Shown piece after piece: positions 30,240 through 41,037 of a DNA stretch of 64,000 nucleotides. Position numbers and translations under genes: made by a program. The stretch is taken from contig NC_088795.1 in NCBI RefSeq assembly GCF_011386835.1, positions 106,204,434 through 106,268,433 on the forward strand. Reading direction: 5' to 3'. The notes under the pieces are model-generated. The model was not told where the DNA came from and ran no database searches. It saw only the letters and a program-made list of their open reading frames with translations. Source of the stretch: Chrysemys picta bellii (Eukaryota > Chordata > Testudines > Emydidae). Position 1 is the first letter of the stretch. Every line of letters begins with the position of its first letter.

Positions 30240-30359
30240 CATGAGGAAATGATTATTATTGTGGATAGTGTATAGCAAATAAGACCTCAGGCAACACATT
30301 GTATAATGGCAATAAAACAAAATATTGAATAGCTGCTTACTCAGTGGGCACTGTCCATC

Positions 30360-30740
30360 CTGTGCACTGAAAGAGACAGGTGCGGGGAGCGAAAGTATCA
30401 CAATTCAAGTGCACAAGGGGCCAGACCTGAGTTCTGTTTCCAGCTCGGATGCTGATCCTCTGCCACCTTTGGCAAGCCCACCTAAGATCAGACGTGCAAA
30501 GCATCAGCAACTCCACACTAATCATTATTCCAGAAAATTTACAGCATCAATGAAAATCAGACTGTATATGGGCATCGAAAATCTGAGGAATGAAAAAGTG
30601 GATACCAGTTTGGAACTTTTCTATTTAAAATTTTCTGCCTCACTTTCTCATTATGTAAAACAGGGATAACTACTTATGTAAAGTGCTCTGAACTATATGG
30701 CAAAAAAGCTTCATACCATACTGAGTATTGTTATTCTACT
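30360..30740 (+). repeat. MIR-type SINE, decayed
   Basis: The second half fits the MIR tail: ctgcctcactttctcattat, gtaaaacagggataactact, tatgtaaagtgctctgaact, then actgagtattgttatt. The first half (ccagacctgagttctgtttc) could be the MIR 5' part. The small open frame at 30325-30669 runs through it and has no domain. Confidence 0.55.
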
Positions 30741-30824
30741 AGCTTTGTTACTAAACTTATTTATATGAACCTTTTTTGCAAACAAAATTCAGAACTCTTG
30801 AAACTTCTATGTGCCTAGCTGTCA

Positions 30825-30935
30825 CAGGTGTGGTCACCCTTGGCATCCTCTTCTGGTCAAGCCGGGAGGAAGGGTTTGCCATTCCCGGCCAATGTGAGTT
30901 GCGGGAAGCGGCACGGGCTATATAATTGTATACTA
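30825..30935 (+). repeat. Fragment related to the hAT-type MITE at 41038
   Basis: ttcccggccaatgtgagttg followed by cgggaagcggcacgggc resembles the internal ggccaatgagggctccagga / agcggcgcggg part of the GC-rich MITE further on. No ends are visible. Confidence 0.4.
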
Positions 30936-32050
30936 TAAAATTGTGCTTACTGTGGGCTACCTCATTTCTGGCTTTCCATAACTTGGTTTGGATGAGGGAC
31001 GCAACAGAGAATGTATCTGCAAATATTTCTCCCTTCCCTCCTCTCTTCTCCCCCCCCCCAAAAAAATAAATAAATAAAAGAGTTGAGGGAATTGTTGATT
31101 AAGGTTGCTGGTTTAAAAGGGAGGTGAAATTTATGGTGGTTCCCACTGAAGGCCACAGTTCTAGAAGATCTCCACATTCCCAAGCAGCTAAAGTTGTCAC
31201 TATGTTAGTACAAGCTGCTTGTAGTTCACACGATATGGCATTGGCATATTGGATCTAAAGGTCACACTGTCATCTGTCCTGGGGGAAGGAGATTGCACCC
31301 CAATAATCTGGGTGCTTCCTGCATCTGAAGATATTATTTGAACTAGTTCCTTTAACTGCAAAGGTACAGTTCATCTGAATTTCAAGTTATTGGTTAGTTT
31401 CTGATGTTCAATTTCATGAACACTCCAACATTTCACCTCCTAATAAAGGATTTCTGTGTGTGGTCTCTTGCAAAACCACTGGTAACGTGTCTTTGTTCTT
31501 GTTTGTGGGGAGTTAGTTTGTTTTGGATAAAAGCTCATCAGGCCTTCTGTTAAACAAAATTTGAACTGTAACTTGTCAGTTGCTGTGGGAGTTATTCCCT
31601 TGTTCCACTTACGTGGTTTTATAGCAGCAGTATCCATAAGTACCATGAGGCAGTTTATCCAGACTTGCATATCCTGATGCCCTCTTATGTGACTTTCTTT
31701 GGTCATGAGTTTCCCTGCAGTTTATAGTGGGAAGATGATACTAGTATAGTTTTTTCATTAAAAACGTGTATTTATATGACACTTCATCAGTGTCATGCCT
31801 AAGAATGTGTAAACCTACAATATTTGAATTTAGTAAGCTTCAGGTCTGCTTCTTATAAGAGACTGAAATGATTCCTCATTCCTTTTCCTTCTCTTAAAAA
31901 TGAATACTAAATACTGTACTTGCATCCCACATTTTCTTTTTGGGTCCTAGCCTTTTGAGGTTATTGCTATGAGAGAAGTGGGAATTGTCTAATAGTTCAT
32001 AAAATATCTGTATTACTCAGTACTTATCACCTTCATATTGCTAGTGGATG
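30936..32050. other. No gene seen; anonymous sequence
   Basis: No coding motif, terminal repeat or RNA gene is recognised. A C/A run (ccccccccaaaaaaataaataaataaa) near 31050-31078 is low-complexity. Confidence 0.4.
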
Positions 32051-32054
32051 CAGA

Positions 32055-32425
32055 GGAGGAGTTAAAATGCTGCCCCGGGGTACAGTTGCAGACATGACAT
32101 GTCTTTGTCACACAGCTGTCTGGGGTTATATGAATGGGTCAATAAGGACAAGAATGGAAGATGGTTGAAATCCCAATGACTGAACAATTGATGCTTATCA
32201 ATGCTACGCTCCCAGCAAGCTGAACCTGTGAACACAGCATGACTTTGCAGCAAGAGAACAATGGGCAGATGTGACAGGCAGCAGTGATAAGAAGTGGGCT
32301 TACAGAGACACAGATCTCTTTCTTGGTCTAAAGACAAAGAGGCTGAGAGAGAAAGGAAACCAAAATGATGCCTACAGCAGTACGGCTCTGACAGTCCATA
32401 CTGACTCCCATCTTAACCTTTGCTT
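32055..32425 (+). repeat. Dispersed repeat X, copy 1 (possible LTR piece)
   Basis: Aligns by eye with 39190-39560 in the same orientation. Shared phrases include gaacaatgggcagatgtgac / gaacaatgagcagaggtgac and tcacagagacacaa-like ends, roughly four matches in five. No coding motif is present. Copy 2 is followed by a polyadenylation-like actaataaaccttcctg, so the repeat may be an LTR, but neither copy has defined ends. Confidence 0.5.
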
Positions 32426-33829
32426 CTCTATCCACTTCACTGTGCCTCTAAGTAAATCTAGTATGTCTGCAATGCACCAACACCCAGATATTTCCTGTAC
32501 TCTAGTTCTGGTAGCCAAATTAACCAGTGTACTACATACACCTTTAAGTACCTGGTACATCCACAAGGCAACAAGTTCATGATAGCCATTACTTCTGGTG
32601 GGAAAACTAGCTCATTTGCCTGAGACAGAACTGCCATTGCCTTTTTAATCCCCTTACCTTCGGCGGATCAGCAGTTTCAGCCTCAGTAAGATAGCTTCCT
32701 CCACTTCATGGGTGGTATCCTTTTCAGTCACCTTGTGATTACTCATTCTTTGTAGTCAACTTCTTTTCCTTCCTTGTGAAATCCAGTCTAAGATGTACTT
32801 TATGCATCAAGCTGGACCTCTGAGAAATTTCTCTCATGGATGGAATCTACCAAGGTGAACAAGTAGATAATTTACTAGTACCTCATTGGACTGGGCCCCA
32901 CAACTCCAGCCTTCTGCAAATACACTTCACCCTTGTGTAGAGACGCAGAGTGAGCAATGCTGATTTCACACAAATTGATTTTTTATTAGAGGGGGCTTCT
33001 GGTCTTTTTTTGGTTGCACAGAGCCTTCTGCTACAAACTTCTCTCATTTAACTGGACTGTGGACCCATTAGAGGGACAGAAGAGCATCTGGGGAGCCAGT
33101 TGCTGCTCCTCCTTTTGTGGCTGACCTGGGTGTACCCTGTTAGGCTTGGAGGGGTACTGTGAACCAGTGTGGGGCCAAGGAACCCTAGACAAGTATTCCC
33201 AAATGGCAGGGATACCCCTCTGTATTAGGGAGCACATTCTTTCTGGCTAACTGGGGTGTTACATTCTTGGCTTGGTGCGCTGCCTCTGACCAGCCAGCAG
33301 TTAGAAGGATCAAGTCCAGGGACCCCAGTCTCAAAACCTACAATTTGCCTTTTGGAGACTATTAAGCTTCTTCTCTACCTCCACATGCCTACTATTAATC
33401 CCTTCATATTCTATTGCAGCTTGGCTATTAAGAACTTCTTCTGAGGCTTCTCCAGCTGGGGACCATGACCCTTCCTTGAATACACTTTGAAGGACTCATG
33501 GCCAGCAAGAATTCCTGCCACCAGTTCAACCAGTTTAGTATAATTGAGAGCTGCAGTTGGTGCTGAGCAATCTGAATGCACACAGACACAAACAGAAGGG
33601 AGTATCAAATGTATTTAGGAAAATTCAGACAAGGCACTATGAATGAGGAAGGGAAAGTGATAGTAGACGTGCATTACCAACCAATGGATAATACCCTGTC
33701 TGGAACTATTCCTTTTAGCTAAGGCACTTGATTATGTACATCAGTGATTGAAACAAGTCAGACTGATATGATGGTAAAGAAATCTCAGTGGATTGAAAAG
33801 TGATACCTAGTGAGACAGTAGCACTTTAA
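32426..33829. other. No gene seen; anonymous sequence
   Basis: No domain-bearing frame and no clear repeat. A G/C-richer part at about 33050-33240 is unassigned. Confidence 0.35.
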
Positions 33830-33986
33830 TACAAATCTCCCACCTTTTCATGTTCTCTGTATGTATATATATCTCCTCACTATATGTTCCATTCTATGCA
33901 TCTGATGAAGTGGGCTGTAGCCCACGAAAGCTTATGCTCAAATAAATTTGTTACTCTCTAAGGTGCCACAAGTACTCCTGTTCTTG
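33830..33986 (+). mobile_element. Penelope-type fragment, family A, tail missing
   Basis: A plus-oriented piece of the family A 3' region, from ctcccacc to ...gtactcctgttctt. It ends at the same T-rich point as the copy at 47668 and lacks the 53-bp tail. It holds the best hammerhead-like core in the window: ctgatga, a six-base-pair stem (gtgggc/gcccac) with a four-base loop, then gaaagc. I found no clear target duplication. It lies just upstream of the RTE-like remnant. Confidence 0.8.
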
Positions 33987-33989
33987 TTG

Positions 33990-34398
33990 CAGTAGAGTGT
34001 TGGATAAGGATGGAACTAAGCTCAAAAGACACGTGACTAAAGTACAAGTATATAAGGAGAAGTGTAGCAAAGAAATTTGTATAAGCAGTACAGGATGTGT
34101 GTCCAGAAACAGATTTGGGTCCAGCTGAAGAGGAGTGGAACCACCTCAAAAGAAAATGGATTGCAGTGGCAGAAGAAGTTTGTGGATGATGCAGATGGGT
34201 GGTGGAGAACCAAGTAAAGAGGGGTGGTGGTAACAAAATGCAAGTAGTGATCTAAAACAAGAAAATGGCACATAAAGAAAAGAGATGAATCTACTGAATG
34301 TAAATTAAAACAAATAAAAAGAAGCAAAGCAAGCTGCCAGCGAAGCAGTGAAGAAGGCCACAGAGTGCCCTATAGTATTTGTACACTGAGATCATAAA
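33990..34398 (+). pseudogene. RTE-type LINE remnant, endonuclease-RT linker (5' part)
   Basis: Decayed coding sequence with the composition and pattern of the region between endonuclease and reverse transcriptase in RTE-type LINEs: a GWW reading near 34196, then a Lys/Arg-rich helix ending QIKRSKASCQRS and KKATE-like near 34310-34360. It is cut by the CACTG transposon; the same LINE resumes at 36926. Confidence 0.55.
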
Positions 34399-34689
34399 TA
34401 ACACTGCTCTACAGCCAAAATGCTTCTGAAATAAATGTAGTCAAACTTTACTAATTCTGGATCACTGAGAACGAAAATGATGCTTAAAATTGTTGATTGG
34501 CTCTAGTTTTCAAGATATGCTATTGGGTCAGTATATACAACCCTTGACTTGGGAATGGCGGAGGATAAGTGAGTTAGAAAGGGAAGGGATCTCAATTTAA
34601 ACCAGAAATGACTAAAATACATTTTTGACTGGATCTATGAATAAATCTATGACTGGGTTTGGACAGTACTTGCTTTTTAGGCAAAACAA

Positions 34690-34775
34690 TGAATGATGCA
34701 ATCTGAAGCTGGTATTGCGTCATACATTATTTGAATTGCATCATGTTATTCCTAGAAGTCATGAATGATGCAATC
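34690..34775 (+). promoter_or_regulatory. Subterminal repeated words in the CACTG transposon
   Basis: gaatgatgcaatc occurs at about 34692-34704 and again at 34763-34775. Between them are attgcgtcat and attgcatcatg. Clustered short repeats near a transposon end often bind transposase; here this is inference only. Confidence 0.4.
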
Positions 34776-34909
34776 ATAACGAAGCTTACATCACTCTGCT
34801 GAACAAATTGCCCTATATCAGCTCTAGAAATCACACAGTGTCGTGCTCTCATTTGTCAGTGTTTGATTTTGCAAAGGGACACATTTCTGTTTGGCCAAAG
34901 TGAGCAGAG

Positions 34910-36581
34910 ATGCCTCGTACTTATGTGAACAGTGCAGATAACTTCTGCTATGTTTGTGGTGAAGTGACACTTGCATCACAAAAGCGCAGTATAACCACTA
35001 TGGTTAAGAAAGCCTATCGCCTTTATTTTGGCTGCAACATTGAGATCAGGACAAGAGGTGGGCCCCACACATATGCTGCAACACTTGTGCAACAAATCTT
35101 CGCCAGTGGTTGAACAGGAAAAGGAAATCTATGGCTTTTGCAGTGCCAATGATTTGGAGAGAGGCAACAGATCATACCAGCAATTGTTACTTCTGCATGG
35201 TGCCTCCAGTTGGGAAAGGTATGTCAAAGAAGAAGTGGACTGTGCATTATCCAAACATTCCATCAGCTATATGCCTAGGGAGAAGGACTGCTGGTTCCTG
35301 ATGCACCAGAATCATTCTCACTTGAGTCAGACGAGGAAGAGGATGAAACTTCTGGTCCTGAACCATCAGTGTCACAGGACCCACATTTTCTCCCATCCTC
35401 CTCCTCTGAACCACACCTCATAACACAAGGTGAACTGAATGACCTTGTCAGGGATTTGGAACTACCGAAGAGTAAGGCAGAGCTGTTGGGCTCCAGACTA
35501 CAGCAGTGGAATCTCCTGGCAGGTGATGTTAGGGTTTCCATGTTCCGTGACCGTCAAAAGGATCTTGTCCCATTCTTCTTCATGGAAGGTGATCTTGTAG
35601 CCTGCAACAACATCGATGGTGTGATGGTAGCCCTCAACATCGTTCATGATCCAGATGAGTTGAGACTGTTCATTGATTCATTGAAGACGAGTCTTAGAGC
35701 TGTTTTACTGCATAATGGCAATGTTTTGCCATTAATTCCAGTTGGTCATGCAGTCCATATGAAGGAAACCTATGACAACATGAAACAACTTTTGAGGTGC
35801 ATAAACTATGGCCAACATCAGTTGCAGCTTTGTGGCGATTTGAAGGTTGTTGCTCTCTTGCCTGGTCTGCAGACTGGATACACAAAGTACTGCTGTTTTC
35901 TCTGCAAATGGGATAGTCGTGAAAGAGATTCCCACTCCATCAAGAAAGATTGGCCACTCCAACAGTCATTGGAGCCTGGGAGGATAAGTGTTCAGCATCC
36001 ACCAGTTGTTGAATCAAGGAAGATTTTGTTACCACCCTTATGCATCAAGTTGGGTCTGATGAAGAACTTTGTCAAGGCCATTGACAAAACACAAGCAGCT
36101 TTCAAGTACCTCCGTGGAAAATTTCCAAGGTTAAGTGAAGCTAAGATAAAGGAAGGTGTCTTAGTTGGTCCTCAGATCCGTGAACTTCTTCAAGATGATG
36201 CATTTGACCATGCACTGCGTGGCAAGGAAAAGACGGCATGGAAAGCCTTCCAGTTAGTGGCAATACATTTTCTCGGAAACGAGGCAGACAACTACAGGTT
36301 GTTGGTGGAAAACCTCCTCAAGGCATACAAAAGCCTTGGTTGCAACATGTCACTAAAGATACATTTTTTGCACTCTTATCTATCTTTGCACTTTTTTTCC
36401 ACCGAACTGCGGAGCAGTGAGCGACGAGCGATTTCACCAGGACATTGCAACAAGGGAGAAACGCTATCAGGGCAAATGGAGCCCATCAATGCTTGTAGAC
36501 TATTGCTGGACAGTGACAAGAGATGCTCCATTTAATGAATACAAGAGACAAGCCAAGAAGCGCCGAGTAGACACTGAATAG
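34910..36581 (+). pseudogene. Transposase-like protein of the CACTG transposon, frameshifted
   Basis: The protein starts at ATG 34910 (MPRTYVNSADNFCYVCGE). The N-terminal part holds several Cys pairs (CYVCGE; later CCNTC in the shifted frame near 35076-35090; NCYFC at 35182-35196), suggesting a zinc-binding DNA-recognition domain. It is followed by an acidic linker (ESDEEEDE-type reading) and a long well-kept part at 35369-36380 with LNDLVRDLELPKSKAELLGS, FFFMEGDLVACNNIDGVM, LCGDLKVVALLPGLQ, YTKYCCFLCKWDSRE, LPPLCIKLGLMKNFVKAIDK and GCNMSLKIHFLHS. Breaks: one base lost near 35041, a small deletion near 35276-35281, and a shift near 36385; the C-terminus then ends in another frame at the TAG 36579-36581. 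Asp/Glu residues in the GDL, WDS and FLG blocks are candidates for a DDE-type centre. I have seen similar uncharacterised proteins in invertebrate and vertebrate genomes but cannot name the family. The intact-looking 388-codon core is notable. Confidence 0.75.
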
Positions 36582-36925
36582 GACTAAACTATGTACAAAA
36601 TAGTTTTTTGCCTTTTTGTTTCAAAATAAATTTTATTTATATAACCCTTTTGCTGATTTTTAAAGTGTTACATAAACAGGACAGGTGAAATATTATCATG
36701 TAAAGCAACCATAAACACATGAAAAGACCTAGGTTTACAATTTATGATTAACTCTATCTACACAATATACATAGACATAAAATGTAAATACTTAAATATC
36801 TTAGAAACAGTAGCCAATCAGTTGTTTTAATTGTCATATTTGAATTCAGGACATCAAAATACATAATAAATAGGCCATTTTATCTCTGAAGCAGACGACA
36901 TCTCAAAAATTGTAGACCAGTGTAA

Positions 36926-37400
36926 CATTCAGCTGGCTGGCAAACAGATGTATTGCATTGACAAATGAGATAAGGGAAGGAGGATGATATTGTAACACCA
37001 TTTGTAAATAACAGGGAGACTATTAGTAACCCCTGAACAAGTTTTTTTTAAAAAGTGGAAACAAAACTTTGAGCCTCTTAAATGAACACCTCATGGAATT
37101 GTCAACATATGGTGCTAATGTGGTGCCTGAGCCTGACACAAGGAAGGAAGTGAGAAATGCAATCCAGGTAATAAAGAAGAGTAAGGCAGCAGGACAAGTA
37201 GCAGTGGACCTGGTGAAAGTCTTAGGTGAGAGAAGCATAAATGGATAAGTAGAGTGGTAGTTTCTAAATTAATGGATGCTTCAAGGGATAAAGATGTTGT
37301 TGCATGGCATGAAGGTGCTGAACATATCCTGGACACTAAGATTGTGCCAGCTGAAGTAAAGGTCTCCATGCATCTGCCAGTGTTCATCTGAGACATAGCT
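36926..37400 (+). pseudogene. RTE-type LINE remnant, start of reverse transcriptase
   Basis: Continuation of the LINE split by the CACTG transposon. At about 37050-37075 a WKQNFEPL reading matches the W..YF..L motif before the RT, and at 37135-37210 PDTRKEVRNAIQVIKKSKAA matches the E...AI...K..KA.G block that opens RTE-type RT domains. Several stops are present. An unrelated stretch (37400-38430) separates it from the 3' part. Confidence 0.65.
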
Positions 37401-38430
37401 GGAATCTGTCACGTTCACTTGTGTGTTAATATTGATAGAATATTTATAGAATTATGAGTGTGTAGTGTTTGGACTCTGAATGCTTGTGAGTTGCTGCATG
37501 AATTAATCTCATACTATGGAACACGGATATTAAGTGATGCAATATTTGAGTGGATGTATAATGAGCCTCTGATTGCATTAACTCTCATATAGGAGAGGAA
37601 CACTAGTGTGAAGAGTTGCTCTTCCACAGAAGTTGTTATACACCTCCCAAAAGAGGAGACCCATCAAAAACAGACAAGCTCTGGTTGGGTCTTGCAACTG
37701 GAGATTCCCTACATCTGGATTGAGAAGCAGTCCACAAAAGGACTAAAGATTTATTATTCTGTTCTCCTCCCCTTGAAGATGAGACATGCAAGTGGACTCC
37801 TCTCATCAGCTGAGTTTGCAGTTCAGAGAACATGGCAGGAAGGGGATAAAAAACTAAACAAAATGTACTAAGGATCTCTATACGGTTTGGACTTTGAGCA
37901 GGGGCAAGTCTTTATTTTTCTAGGCACAAGCAAGAGATCCCCATCTGCTTAGCCAAGGTTGGCCTTAAAAGTCAAATAGAGCTTGTTGATTTATAGAAGT
38001 CTATATTATCTTTTGAAACATAAGCCTGTAACACATTGTCTGTTTGCCTGATTTAGTCTTGCAAATAAATAGGAAAAATAGTTAGATAATATATCTTCAT
38101 ATTATTTACTAAAGGATTGGCTACAAGCATTATCTTTGTTTGAGACCTAAAATGCAATTTACCTTAGGTGAGCGACTGGTTCTTTGGAATTAGAAGTAAC
38201 TTGAATATTGCTGTGATTCTTAGTTTATAGGGACTCCACTATCTCAGAGATCACCACCTCAGTAGCAAGAGAGGCTGGAGTGTCCAAGGGGACTCTGCAA
38301 CTCCATGTTAAAATGCTTGAGGAGTTTGCACTTAGTGAAACCTAAGTTTGAAACTCACAACCAATTGGGGGTTTGTATCCTGGTTTTTAACAGTCTCCCC
38401 TGAGGTTGATACTCATGCTATTACATGTTG
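37400..38430 (+). mobile_element. Possible LTR-type insertion in the RTE remnant
   Basis: This block divides the two halves of the LINE and has no LINE similarity. It contains an LTR-like polyadenylation region (cttgcaaataaataggaaa, about 38053-38072) and no coding domain. I could not define its ends or a target duplication. The open frame at 37608-37871 has no motif. Confidence 0.35.
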
Positions 38431-39090
38431 AACTAGGTATAAAGACATCTTCAAAAGAAGATCTAGAAGAAATTGAAAACCAGAGGCATGATCAGCCTAG
38501 GAAAAAAAATGAGCATAAGACTGATCTCATGTGGATTAGTAGAAGTGCCACAGGGAAATCTGGATATAGAGATGAGTGGAGTGAGACTAAACCAGACAGA
38601 CTAGTTCAAGTACCTTGGTTGCTCGTTCATGGAAAATGGCAACCTTGAACCAAAGATGCAGTCCAGACTAGAGAGCACTGGAAGAATGTGGAATAACATC
38701 TTGGTGGAGTGTGGAGGGGGTCGGAAGAGTGTATGACAAACATATGCCACTGAGATGAAAGCCCAACTCTGTAGAAAAATTATTCATCCTGCATGGCCAA
38801 AGAAGAGATGATAGGTTTAACACCTACAGATGTTTGAGATGTACAAAGAAATCTTATAAGAGGAGTTACACAAAAAGACAGATTTTGAAATGAAAGTATT
38901 AGGGTGGAAGTCAAAGTCCGTGATGAGACTGACAAAATGCAGGAAGTGTGACAGTGCTGATTTGAATACATGCAGAGGATGAATGAAGGAGACCTGAAGA
39001 CAGAATGGTAGGAATAGAGCCCATGAAAGCTGAAGAAGCAATGGATGGATTGAATTAAAGAATATGATAAACTGGTGGACCTTAGTGCCA
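38431..39090 (+). pseudogene. RTE-type LINE remnant, RT C-terminal part
   Basis: At about 38600-38690 the reading FKYLGCSFMENGNLEPKMQS, continuing RLESTGRMWN, matches the YLG......G....EI..RI..A...W block that follows the RT palm in RTE/BovB-type elements. Near 39010-39060 a KAEEAMDGLN reading may be the remains of the WMDC..... C-terminal block. Stops and shifts are frequent. Confidence 0.65.
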
Positions 39091-39189
39091 CCTCAGATGA
39101 AGATGTTGGATGCTTGCATGACAACTCAATCCATGATGATGGGATAAGGGGAGGAAGACTGTTTTTATCAACTAACTGTGTACTTATCA

Positions 39190-39680
39190 CCTTTTGTAAT
39201 GCTACCAAATGTGTGCAGAAGAGATAAAATATTGTCCCTTGTGCAATGCAGGAGACCAGAAGTGGCTGTCCAGGGCGATAAGTCATTATGGAGTGGCTGT
39301 GGGCAACCCATATCAATAGAAGACAGTTAAGACCCCAATGAGTGAACAATACCCACTTACGAATGGGAGGCTCCAGCAGGCTGAACATGTAAACTCAGCA
39401 TGCCTTTGCAGCAGGAGAACAATGAGCAGAGGTGACAGGAGGCAGTAATAAGAACTGGGCTCACAGAGACACAACCGCTTAACTGGGACAAAGACATAGG
39501 GACAGATAGAAAAAGGAAACCAATGTTTCTGATGGCATCATGGCTATGAGACTCTGGCTTTAGCTAGTATGGATTATGACTTAACATAAGGACTTCCCAA
39601 TGCATAATTCCAGTTGACTAATAAACCTTCCTGTTTTGGGGAAGTCTGCCTGGTGTTACTGCAGACATTTGCTGAAGTGC
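39190..39680 (+). repeat. Dispersed repeat X, copy 2 (possible LTR piece)
   Basis: Second copy of the repeat at 32055-32425, extended downstream by a segment with actaataaaccttcctgttt, a possible polyadenylation region. There is no coding motif. It begins soon after the end of the RTE remnant. Confidence 0.5.
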
Positions 39681-40206
39681 ATTGATCCCTGAGGCGGAGT
39701 AAAAGTCTCTGATGCAGTGTGCCCCATGAGTCCTACCTCAGTGGGACTCATGGGGCAGAACTTATGGTGAGAAACAGCAGTGCTCAGAGGCAGGAAGACC
39801 ACACAACCTTAACTTGTGATAGATTCCCATTCTTAAATTAAACTGTCTCTGTTTATTAAGCAACTATTTATAGAGCTGCTACAAATGAAATGTAACACTT
39901 CTAGACATTTGCACACAGACAGACTTCCAGTTATCTCAAATTCAGACTTCTTCTCTGTTAATAGGGCTAGCAGAAATTGCTGAATAGTTATCCACAACAT
40001 ATCCCAGAACATTGTGGTCAGTATTTTGTGCTGTTTTTGTGCACCTGCCAAATTTAAATTCACATGAAAATTCTAGGCCCTAAAGTTGTTTCTGCAGGTC
40101 AACTTGAGAAGTACACTTTTAGCTTGAAATGTTTTCATGTCATAATTACCACATATTCAAAATTTCTTGTGGATTAACATGAGAACTACCTGGCATATGA
40201 AAGACT
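39681..40206. other. No gene seen; anonymous sequence
   Basis: A small palindromic phrase (gccccatgagtcctacctca...tgggactcatggggc, 39721-39757) is the only structure noticed. There are no coding motifs. Confidence 0.4.
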
Positions 40207-40500
40207 CAGGCTATGCCTACACTAGAAATGTTACAGTGGCACAGCAACAGTGCTGCAGCTGCACTGCTGGAAAGCAGACACTTTTACTTCCACTGGAAGG
40301 ATTCTTCCTTCACTATAGTAAAATCCACCTCTCCGAGAGGCTGTAGCTAGGTCAACAGAAGAATTCTTTCATCAACCTAGTAGTGTTTATGCTAGAGCTT
40401 TTGTCGGCCTAACTAAATCATACAGACTCTGAAACTTTTCACAGGTCTGAGTGATATATTAAGTTTACCTAACTTGGGCTAGAGCAACACACATGCAATT
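40207..40500. mobile_element. Probable MITE fragment
   Basis: The left end gctatgcctacactagaaat and the internal phrases gcttttgtcggcctaac and ttcatcaacctagtagtgtt resemble a common reptile non-autonomous DNA transposon with (g)tctacact-type ends. The right end is decayed and no target duplication is clear. Confidence 0.45.
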
Positions 40501-40544
40501 TATAATGCATTAAAGTCACAATCAAATGACATATCATGTGGACA

Positions 40545-40620
40545 CGTAAAATTGGATCCCTGCCCCAAGGATCTTACAATCCAAGTTACATTTAATACAG
40601 TGGGGAAAAGGAATAAACAA
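40545..40620 (+). repeat. Ancient interspersed repeat fragment
   Basis: ggatccctgccccaaggatc followed by ttacaatccaagttac resembles the same old amniote repeat tail seen at 2310-2440. Confidence 0.4.
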
Positions 40621-41037
40621 ATAGAGAGAAATGTGTATTTAAAGATGACTTACAATAGTGACATATCATGTTTTAATAGTCAATTTATAGTATATTTAGC
40701 TCTGTTCTGGTGCTTTAGTATAAAAAAATCAGGAGTTACTGGTGGTGGTCAAAATTAAGGCTGAGATGGGGGTGAGTGGAGAGAAGGAACTATAATCCAC
40801 AAATCAAGTTAATTACAATATCAGCATTAACTATAATATTATTTAAGCAATAAGTTAAAATATTTTCCAACTAAACAAAGTATGATGTAGAGGCATGTTA
40901 GTCTCAAACTTTGCAGACATTTTTGTCATTTGTCATTGATGCATTTAACTACAATAATTTTAACATCCTAGATTCATAGTTGTTTTTTTGGCTTTTTTTT
41001 TTTAAGACTAGGAGGGGACAATTATGATAACCTAGAC

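Larger units (their letters stand above)
34402..36922 (+). mobile_element. DNA transposon with CACTG ends and TAA duplication (CACTA-like)
   Basis: A 2.52-kb insertion in an RTE-like LINE. Ends: left cactgctctaca, right (reverse complement) cactggtctaca, 11 of 12 identical. Further inside, tgcttctgaaataaa on the left matches tgcttcagagataaa on the right. TAA flanks it on both sides (34399-34401 and 36923-36925). CACT(A/G) ends with a 3-bp duplication are the signature of the CACTA/EnSpm (CMC) group, so I place it there tentatively. One plus-strand coding region, 34910-36581, fills the middle. A 5' non-coding region of about 500 bp holds repeated short words (gaatgatgcaatc twice), possibly transposase-binding sites. 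Confidence 0.8.

Noticed and set aside
33800..34010. Target duplication (cagtag) around the Penelope fragment at 33830
   Set aside because: Only six bases match and the left copy is separated from the fragment by unrelated sequence.
35028..35423. 131-codon frame overlapping the transposase start
   Set aside because: It is an alternative frame of the transposase gene. The Cys-rich motifs are read in the other two frames.
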